Origin: DATAFO01 sp046728015 | GTDB lineage: Bacteria > Actinomycetota > Thermoleophilia > Solirubrobacterales > 70-9 | Direction of reading: 5' to 3' | Length of the DNA stretch: 6,704 bases | Assembly: GCA_046728015.1 (NCBI GenBank) | Contig: JBKPDQ010000100.1 | Coordinates: 1 to 6,704 of the forward strand | Part shown: in pieces, positions 1 to 5,199 of the stretch | Position numbering within the stretch: position 1 is the stretch's first letter | Layout of the letters: the number at the start of each line of letters is the position of its first letter | Made by a program: the position numbers and the translations under genes | Notes under the pieces: generated by a model | What the model was told of the DNA's origin: nothing | The model's input: only the letters and a program-made list of their open reading frames with translations | Databases searched by the model: none

Positions 1-1496
1 GGGTAGCGGTCACCGTGACGCATCAGCTCCACCTCGCCGCCGACGATGGCGAGGTTGATGTACGGCTCCCGGTTCTCGGCCTCGTCGTCGTAGCCCCTGA
101 AGAAGTCGGCCATCGCCTGGGACTGGTCGTACTGCGCGAACCCTTCGTCCATCCAGGCGAACCGCTTCTCGTCCGAGCCGACCTGCATCGGATGCCACAT
201 GTGGGCGATCTCGTGCACTACCACCTCGTACATGGTGAGCGTGTCCCACTGCCCCCCGATGCAGGTCATCATCGGGTACTCCATGCCGCCGCAGGAGGTG
301 GGGCCGTCCACCGCCGTCATGTGGGGATATGGATACGGCCACAGGTAGCGGGAGAGGAACTCCACCGAGTGCCGGCCGTAGCGCGCCGCCTGGTCCCAGT
401 GGCTCTGCTCCATCTCGGGCCGCCACAACGCGTCCACCCGCGTGGTGTCCGGCGCGCCGTCGCCGTTCGCGTCCCCGACCACCGCGTTGGTGGCGTCCCA
501 CAGGTAGTTGGCCGATGCGCCCCAGGCCACGTCACGCACGTTCTCCGCCCGGAAGTGCCAGGTGAGCTTGCCGTCGGTGCCGGCGGTGGTGGCCTTCCCC
601 GCCCCGCGGTCTGCCGCGGCCACCACGTGCACGATCTCCTTCGCGCTCCTGGCGGAATCCAGTCGGGCCCGGGTCTGCTCGGTCAGCACGTCGGCCGCGT
701 TGGTCAGTGTGCCTGTGCTGGAGACCAGCCAGCCCGCGGGCACCGTGAGGGACACGTCGTAGTTCCCGTAGCCCATGTAGAACTCGGCGTTTCCATAGTA
801 CTGGTCGATCTGCCAGCCGTTCACGTCGTCATACACCGCCATCTGGGGATACCAGTAACTGATGTAGTACACCTCGCCGTCCTGCCCCCCGCGCGGCGCG
901 CCGTCCGGCGGGATCCGGATGCGGTAGCCGAAGTCCAGGTCGGCCGTGCTGCCCGGGACGATCGGCTTGGGGAGCCGGACCTGCATGATCGTCCCATCCA
1001 CCTGGTACCCGGGACCTTCACCCTCGCCCTCCGCCAGGGTCTGGCCCTGGACCGCGACCTTGTTGAGCTGATACCCCTCGACCGCCCAGGGCACGTCCGT
1101 GTTGTGCCGGGCTCCCGGGGCGAAAATGTTGTGGAGCAGCTGGACGTAGACGACGGCGAGGGTGTCGGGCGAGCGGTTGTAGTACCGGATCGCGGCCGTG
1201 CCGGTGAGACGCTTGGACGTCGGATTCAGCTCCGCCGCCAGCCGATAGTCCGCCCACTGCTGCCAGTAGCGCGGGCCCGGCGCCCCCGAGCTGGCCCGGG
1301 TCCCATTGGCCAGCGCTCGATCGAACGCCTCCATGATGGGCACCTCCATGACCCGCGCCGCCGGGGCCGCGGTGCCCGCGTGGCCGGTCTCCGGCGCGGG
1401 TACGGGGGTCTCTGTTCGGCCGGAGCTGCAGCCCGCCAGGGCCAGGAGGGCGATCAGCCCCGTCCAGGGGGCACGAGGCATGTGCATGCGGTCCAT
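1..1496 (-). CDS. M1-family zinc metallopeptidase, lipoprotein (partial, C-terminus beyond the window)
   Basis: A zinc aminopeptidase of the M1 (gluzincin) family, probably anchored to a membrane facing the periplasm, where it would trim peptides. The N-terminus is a lipoprotein signal peptide: a hydrophobic stretch at residues 14-21 followed by the lipobox LAGC, with the acylated Cys at 23. Seen further on are the substrate-binding motif GGMEYP (residues 403-408, counterpart of GAMEN) and the zinc motif HEIAHMW (His428, Glu429, His432), with the third ligand Glu451 after an 18-residue spacer in WMDEGFAQY. The catalytic Tyr would lie beyond the left edge. A DANGDGAPD stretch at residues 342-350 resembles a calcium-binding loop. 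The start at 1496 is chosen because GGAG sits about 6 nt upstream; in-frame ATGs at 1487 and 1481 are alternatives. The frame is open for 498 codons without damage. It is divergent from the htrA gene. The family call is firm; the physiological substrate is unknown. Confidence 0.93.
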   Translation of the reverse strand, partial: MDRMHMPRAPWTGLIALLALAGCSSGRTETPVPAPETGHAGTAAPAARVMEVPIMEAFDRALANGTRASSGAPGPRYWQQWADYRLAAELNPTSKRLTGTAAIRYYNRSPDTLAVVYVQLLHNIFAPGARHNTDVPWAVEGYQLNKVAVQGQTLAEGEGEGPGYQVDGTIMQVRLPKPIVPGSTADLDFGYRIRIPPDGAPRGGQDGEVYYISYWYPQMAVYDDVNGWQIDQYYGNAEFYMGYGNYDVSLTVPAGWLVSSTGTLTNAADVLTEQTRARLDSARSAKEIVHVVAAADRGAGKATTAGTDGKLTWHFRAENVRDVAWGASANYLWDATNAVVGDANGDGAPDTTRVDALWRPEMEQSHWDQAARYGRHSVEFLSRYLWPYPYPHMTAVDGPTSCGGMEYPMMTCIGGQWDTLTMYEVVVHEIAHMWHPMQVGSDEKRFAWMDEGFAQYDQSQAMADFFRGYDDEAENREPYINLAIVGGEVELMRHGDRY

Positions 1497-1685
1497 CAGC
1501 TTCTCCAAAAGGTGGTCCCGGCCGGGCAGGCCCGGGGCCGGATGATCGCCTGACTACGGGTCCCAGGCAAGCCTCGGTTTCGCTCGGTGCGAACGGAAAC
1601 GTGGGCGCGACGCTGGACGCCCCTCGGGCATCAGAACCGGACGTCAGGGCGGGTCCCTCCCGCCCCTTCACCTGTGGAGATGCCC
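1497..1685. promoter_or_regulatory. Divergent intergenic region between the M1 peptidase and htrA
   Basis: These 189 bases separate two divergent starts, so promoters for both genes must lie here. Visible signals are the GGAG ribosome-binding site of the M1 gene on the minus strand (about 1503-1506), the GGAG of htrA at 1676-1679, and a perfect 7-bp GC-only hairpin, GGGCGGG/CCCGCCC with loop TCCCT, at 1647-1665 in the probable htrA leader. I could not identify convincing -35/-10 boxes, a CIRCE element or a known operator. Promoter placement is inference from gene orientation. Confidence 0.5.
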
Positions 1686-3266
1686 ATGATGTCCCGAGGT
1701 TCGCTGCGCCGGTTCCCAGTCGTCGGCTCCGCGCTTGCCTTTCTCGCCGGCCTGTTCCTGGCCGGCGTGCTCAACATTCCCGGCTTCTCGCAAGCCCAGC
1801 AACAGGACTCCCGCTACGCCGTCGCGGAAACAACCAAGACCGTCACACCGCCGGCCGGAGCCGGCGACCTCCAGAGTCTGAGCGAGTCGTTCGCCTCGGT
1901 GGCAGAGGCGGTGAAGCCCAGCGTGGTCTTCATCAAGTCGGGCAAGCACAACGCCCCGAGCGACGACGGCGACCAGCCCCAGTTCCAAGTGCCGCCGGGC
2001 TTCGAGCAGTTCATGCCCCGGCTGCCGCAGATGCAGCCCGAGTTCCAGGAGGCAGCGGGATCCGGCTTCATCGTCTCCCGCGACGGCTACATCCTCACCA
2101 ACGCGCACGTGGTGGACGAGTCGGACGAGGTGACCGTCCGGCTGCTCGACCGGCGGGAGTTCAAGGCGAAGGTCGTGGGGACCGACGAGGGGACCGACCT
2201 CGCCGTCCTCAAGATCGACGCGAACAACCTGACCCCGGCGCCCCTGGGCGACAGTGATGCGGCGCGGGTCGGAGAGTGGGTCCTGGCGGTGGGCAACCCG
2301 CTGGGCGAGAACCTGACCTTCACCGTCACCTCCGGTATCATCAGCGCGAAGGGCCGCACCCTGGCGCTGCCCAACGTGAGCGACCGGAGCATCCAGGACT
2401 TCATCCAGACCGACGCCGCGATCAACCCCGGCAACTCGGGCGGCCCGCTGGTCAACATCAGCGGCCGGGTGCTGGGCGTGAATTCGGCGATCGCCAGCCG
2501 GACCGGGTTCTACTCCGGGTACGGCTTCGCCATCCCGATCAACCTGGCGCGCCAGGTGATGGACCAGCTGATCTCCCACGGGGAGGTGCGCCGCTCGGTC
2601 CTGGGCATCAGCGTGCGGAATGCCTCCGCCAACGACGCCGCCTACGTCGGCCTGCCGGACATCAGGGGCGTGCTGGTCGAGGACTTCGGCAGCGACACCT
2701 CCGCCGCGAAAAAGGCCGGCATCGAGCCAGGCGATATCATCATCACGGTCGACGGCAAGCCGGTCGAGTACGTGGGCCAGCTGCAGCAGCGGATCGCCTT
2801 CCGCAAGCCGGGCGAGACGGTCAAGGTCGAGGTGGCCCGGAAGGGCGGCGTCCGCAAGACCTATGACGTGAAGCTTCAGGCCTTGCCCGGCACCACGGCC
2901 GTGGCGGACCGCAAGAACGGCGGCACGGGCGAGGAGTCCAACGAGGCTGGAGCCGCCGTGGGCAAGCTCGGCGTGACCGTGGCGCCGGTGACCCGGGATG
3001 ACGCGGCGCAGTTCGACCTGGCCCCCAACCAGCGCGGGCTCCTGGTCACCGACGTCACCGCAGGCGGCCCGAGCTGGAACGACCTGGCGGACCCCGATCG
3101 TGGCGGGCCGGACATCATCCTCGAGGTCGAGGGCAAGCCGGTGAAGACCACCGCCGAGCTCCGCGACGTCATCAAGGGCATGAAGGCGGGCGACATCGTG
3201 AGCCTGCGGGTGTACAACACCCAGACGAAGACCCGGCGGGTGGAGCGGATCAAGTTGGGGGAGTGA
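1686..3266 (+). CDS. htrA: HtrA/DegP-family periplasmic serine protease with two PDZ domains
   Basis: An envelope protease/chaperone that degrades or holds misfolded exported proteins. Of its 526 residues, the first 10 or so are basic (RR at 8-9), followed by a hydrophobic segment at about 11-29 that acts as signal peptide or membrane anchor. A Gln/Pro-rich stretch precedes the trypsin-like domain. The full catalytic triad is visible: His141 in TNAHVV, Asp171 in GTDLAVLKID and Ser251 in GNSGGPLVN. PDZ1 covers about 305-400, starting VLGISV and containing the typical AGIEPGDIIITVDGKPV. After a Gly/Glu-rich linker, PDZ2 covers about 427-526, starting KLGVTV. Length and order match DegP/DegQ-type proteins. 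The start at 1686 gives a 6-nt spacer to GGAG (1676-1679). ATG 1680 is too close to it, ATG 1689 is possible, and a longer in-frame extension to 1587 lacks a protein-like N-terminus. The gene is intact and monocistronic as far as seen. DegP versus DegQ/DegS-like assignment is uncertain. Confidence 0.95.
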   Translation: MMSRGSLRRFPVVGSALAFLAGLFLAGVLNIPGFSQAQQQDSRYAVAETTKTVTPPAGAGDLQSLSESFASVAEAVKPSVVFIKSGKHNAPSDDGDQPQFQVPPGFEQFMPRLPQMQPEFQEAAGSGFIVSRDGYILTNAHVVDESDEVTVRLLDRREFKAKVVGTDEGTDLAVLKIDANNLTPAPLGDSDAARVGEWVLAVGNPLGENLTFTVTSGIISAKGRTLALPNVSDRSIQDFIQTDAAINPGNSGGPLVNISGRVLGVNSAIASRTGFYSGYGFAIPINLARQVMDQLISHGEVRRSVLGISVRNASANDAAYVGLPDIRGVLVEDFGSDTSAAKKAGIEPGDIIITVDGKPVEYVGQLQQRIAFRKPGETVKVEVARKGGVRKTYDVKLQALPGTTAVADRKNGGTGEESNEAGAAVGKLGVTVAPVTRDDAAQFDLAPNQRGLLVTDVTAGGPSWNDLADPDRGGPDIILEVEGKPVKTTAELRDVIKGMKAGDIVSLRVYNTQTKTRRVERIKLGE

Positions 3267-3276
3267 AGGCGGGCGT

Positions 3277-3343
3277 TGTCACCCTGAACGAAGTGAAGGG
3301 GACCATGACAGCCATGGCCCCCTTCGCTGCGCTCAGGGTGACA
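3277..3343. repeat. Long imperfect palindrome (CHPERSEG-type dispersed repeat), possible bidirectional terminator
   Basis: Two 25-nt arms, 3277-3301 and 3319-3343, are inverted copies matching at 22 of 25 positions, with one of the three differences being a G-U pair in RNA. An inner 5-bp stem (3303-3307 with 3313-3317) closes a 5-nt loop, so the element can fold almost end to end. The outer arms carry TGTCACCCTGA and TCAGGGTGACA. Translated, this type gives the spurious CHPERSEG and FVQGD peptides known from many misannotated bacterial proteins; the minus-strand reading here gives KCHPERSEGG. It begins 10 nt after the htrA stop and ends 4 nt before the stop of the convergent gene, where a hairpin could end transcription from both sides. 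No T-tract follows, so termination is inference. The repeat identity is from memory of such translations. Confidence 0.8.
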
Positions 3344-3347
3344 CTTC

Positions 3348-4667
3348 CTATTTGACAACCACTCTCGCCACCCTCGCGGGGATCCCGGGTGACGCCCCGT
3401 ACGCCAGCCACACCGCCCCGTTTCTCGGATCCACCGCCAGGTGGCGCACCAGCGCGCCTCGGCTCGGCAATGAAGGGTCTCGAACTTCCCCGACCGCGGC
3501 TCGCAGCGCAGCAGCGCGTCCGCGGCCGAGGTGCCGATCCAGATCGCGCCGTCGCGTGGGTCCACCCGGGTCACGTACGGCATCGCGTCCTTCAAGGGCA
3601 GGGGGATCTCCTTGAACTTCCCCATGGCGGGATCGAGCCGCACCAGCAGGTTCGCCGAGTAGGCGGGGATCCAGAGCACACCCTCCGCGTCCACGTCGAA
3701 TCGCCGCGGACCGCTGTAGGGGGTGGGCCTGCTGTAGGTCTGGAACCTTCCGGTCTTCGGCGTGTAGGAAATCAACCGGTTGCCCTGCAGCTCTCCCAGC
3801 CAAATCCGGCCGTCGGGGGCGGCGCGAATCTCGTAGGGAATCGGGCCGCCCGGTCCCTTCGCCAGCGTGGGATGGGCCGGCACGTGGTAGGTCACGACCG
3901 TGTCGCGGGACGGATCCACGAACCCGAGAGCTCGGGCTCCCGGGTGAAGTGGCCGTTGAACCAGACCTTCCCGTCCGGCGCGACGGCGAGGCTGTGGGGA
4001 TACATCCCGACGTCCCAGCTCCGCCATCCGGTATCGCCCGTCGCCATCGCCAGTCGCATCGGCTGCCCAGCACCAGCCAGGTACGCCCCTCGGCGTCGCG
4101 GTCGATCGCGCGCGGGTTGGCGCTCGGCACCACGGGGATCTCGATCTCGCTCAGCGCGCCCGACTCGGGGTTCAGCCGGTAGAGCCGGTGGGTGAACATC
4201 CCGGTGATGAGCACCTTGCCGTCGGGCTCCACGACCAGGTCGTGCGGCAGGTCCTGCGGGACCGGCATCATGTACTCCCGCACGTCGGCCCGCCGCGAGG
4301 CTGGCACCGATACGTCCGCCACGTCTCCGGCAGGCAGGCTCTTCGCCAGCCACGCCGCGGTGGCCTTCGCGTCGCGGTCGGCCGCGATCACGGGAAACGA
4401 CGTCGCGGCCCCGGCGTAGCCCAGCATCCGGGTGACCGCCTCGACCCACTGGGCCTCGGTCCGCGGCGAGCCCTGGGGCCGCGCGATCTTCTCGTCGAAC
4501 TGATGGCAGCCGGTGCAATCGAGGATGAACTTGCGCTTGGCCTCTCCATCGGGCAGGAGCGACAGCCAGGCGGAGCTGCGGGGTGGGTCGGCCGGGCTGA
4601 CGGCAGCTGCTGTGACCGTCGCGGCTAGTCCGCCAAATACCAGGGCGACCGAGCGGACCCGCGTCAT
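3348..4667 (-). pseudogene. Cytochrome c - Vgb-like beta-propeller protein, broken by three frameshifts
   Basis: Joined across three frame changes, this reads as about 440 residues. An export signal (about residues 1-25, MTRVRSVALVFGG...) precedes a c-type cytochrome domain with heme motif CTGCH (Cys51, Cys54, His55). After it comes a propeller with repeated blade motifs such as HDLVVEPDGKVLITG, HSLAVAPDGKVWFNG, IRAAPDGRIWLG and VRHLAVDPRNGAVWLA. These are typical of virginiamycin B lyase/SMP-30-like six-bladed propellers, but antibiotic lyase activity should not be assumed because heme-fused relatives are a separate, poorly studied group. Frame changes fall at about 4062-4070, 3924-3936 and 3465-3478. 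Each equals loss of one base (or gain of two), so the third restores the original frame, which ends VVVK at the TAG 3348-3350. The start at 4667 overlaps the upstream gene's stop by ATGA. Either a pseudogene or sequence error; the protein similarity across the breaks is strong. Confidence 0.8.
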
Positions 4668-4947
4668 CCCTTTTCCCCGGGCTTGGTTTCCCAGAGCACG
4701 TTCACGATCACCCACCGCCCGTCCACCTTCGCGATCTGGAGGTAGTCGATCCAGTCTGCCATCACCGCCTTCACGCTGGCGGCGTTGCCGAAGATGTCGA
4801 GGATGGTGACGTCCTTCTGCCGTCGGTCGGCGGGCGTCTCCTTGCCCCAGCCCCGGCACGAATGGCCGACGAGTCGGCGGCGGTCTGCGCGCGTGCGACG
4901 GCGGGGACGGCCAGCGCTGCGAGCAGCAGGCCGTAGCGGACGATCAT
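4664..4947 (-). pseudogene. SnoaL/lumazine-binding-like (NTF2 fold) protein with internal deletion
   Basis: The start at 4947 has a good ribosome-binding site (AGGAG, 5-nt spacer) and encodes a clear Sec signal peptide, MIVRYGLLLAALAVPAVARA, then QTAADSSAIR. At about 4853-4862 the protein-like sequence jumps to another frame with WGKETPADRRQKDVTILDI, then a stretch ending DGRWVIVNVLWETKPGEKG and TGA 4664-4666. That tail resembles the C-terminal strands of putative lumazine-binding/SnoaL-like proteins (usually about 130-170 residues). Only about 95 residues remain, so roughly 60-80 from the middle are missing, with a net loss of 3n+1 bases. The unshifted frame stops early at 4771-4773. The gene overlaps the next one by ATGA, showing the two were translationally coupled. 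Family assignment rests on remembered motifs and is moderate; the internal loss is well supported. Confidence 0.62.
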
Positions 4948-5199
4948 GAGGTCTCCTGGGAGGCTGTGCGAGTCTGGGCTCTACGGCCGGCAGGGCCGGG
5001 GTGTTTCGCGGGTAAGCGGCTGCGTGAGCGCGATCACGGCATAACGCCGTGCCGGCGGGTAGGGTCGGTCATGGTGCGGTGGATCACTCACCCCCTGCTT
5101 TGCGTTGCGGCCATCGGCTTCGCCCTGCCCTGCGGGCACCACACCTACGGCGTATCCGCCGCGGGGGCCGGTTTCTCAGCGACCTGATAGGCGTTTCAC
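4948..5199. promoter_or_regulatory. Divergent intergenic region upstream of the formate dehydrogenase gene
   Basis: These 252 bases lie between the divergent starts at 4947 (minus) and 5200 (plus), so promoters for both operons are expected here. A perfect 6-bp inverted repeat, CACGGC-ATAAC-GCCGTG, is at 5035-5051, and a possible small ORF occupies 5071-5187. I could not recognise sigma-70, sigma-54 or Fnr sites. The hairpin could be an operator or an RNA structure; nothing in the sequence decides between them. Confidence 0.35.
5071..5187 (+). CDS. Possible 38-residue hydrophobic small protein or leader peptide
   Basis: An ATG at 5071 is preceded by AGGG with a 6-nt spacer and opens a 38-codon frame ending with TGA at 5185-5187, 13 nt before the formate dehydrogenase start. 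The product has a hydrophobic N-terminal half (ITHPLLCVAAIGFALPCG) and two Cys, followed by a small-residue tail. It is not recognised as any family. An in-frame GTG at 4966 would extend it but without a protein-like sequence. It could be a leader ORF coupled to the next gene, whose own ribosome-binding site is weak, or a chance open frame in GC-rich DNA. Confidence 0.25.
   Translation: MVRWITHPLLCVAAIGFALPCGHHTYGVSAAGAGFSAT

Noticed and set aside
15..1553. A 512-codon plus-strand open frame opposite the M1 peptidase
   Set aside because: It is antisense to a gene with clear M1 motifs, its translation is Arg/Pro/His/Val-rich without domain signals, and long antisense frames are expected in GC-rich coding DNA.
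1018..1671. A 217-codon minus-strand frame overlapping the M1 start and the htrA leader
   Set aside because: It overlaps the M1 gene in another frame and spans the divergent control region; its Gly/Pro/Arg-rich product has no family features.
1587..1685. N-terminal extension of HtrA to the upstream start at 1587
   Set aside because: The extra 33 residues are not signal-like, and the ribosome-binding site with correct spacing serves the ATG at 1686.
2876..4027. A single 383-residue minus-strand protein covering the propeller, the repeat and the htrA 3' end
   Set aside because: Only its middle third is real propeller sequence. The C-terminal part reads through the palindromic repeat (giving CHPERSEG) and then antisense to htrA.
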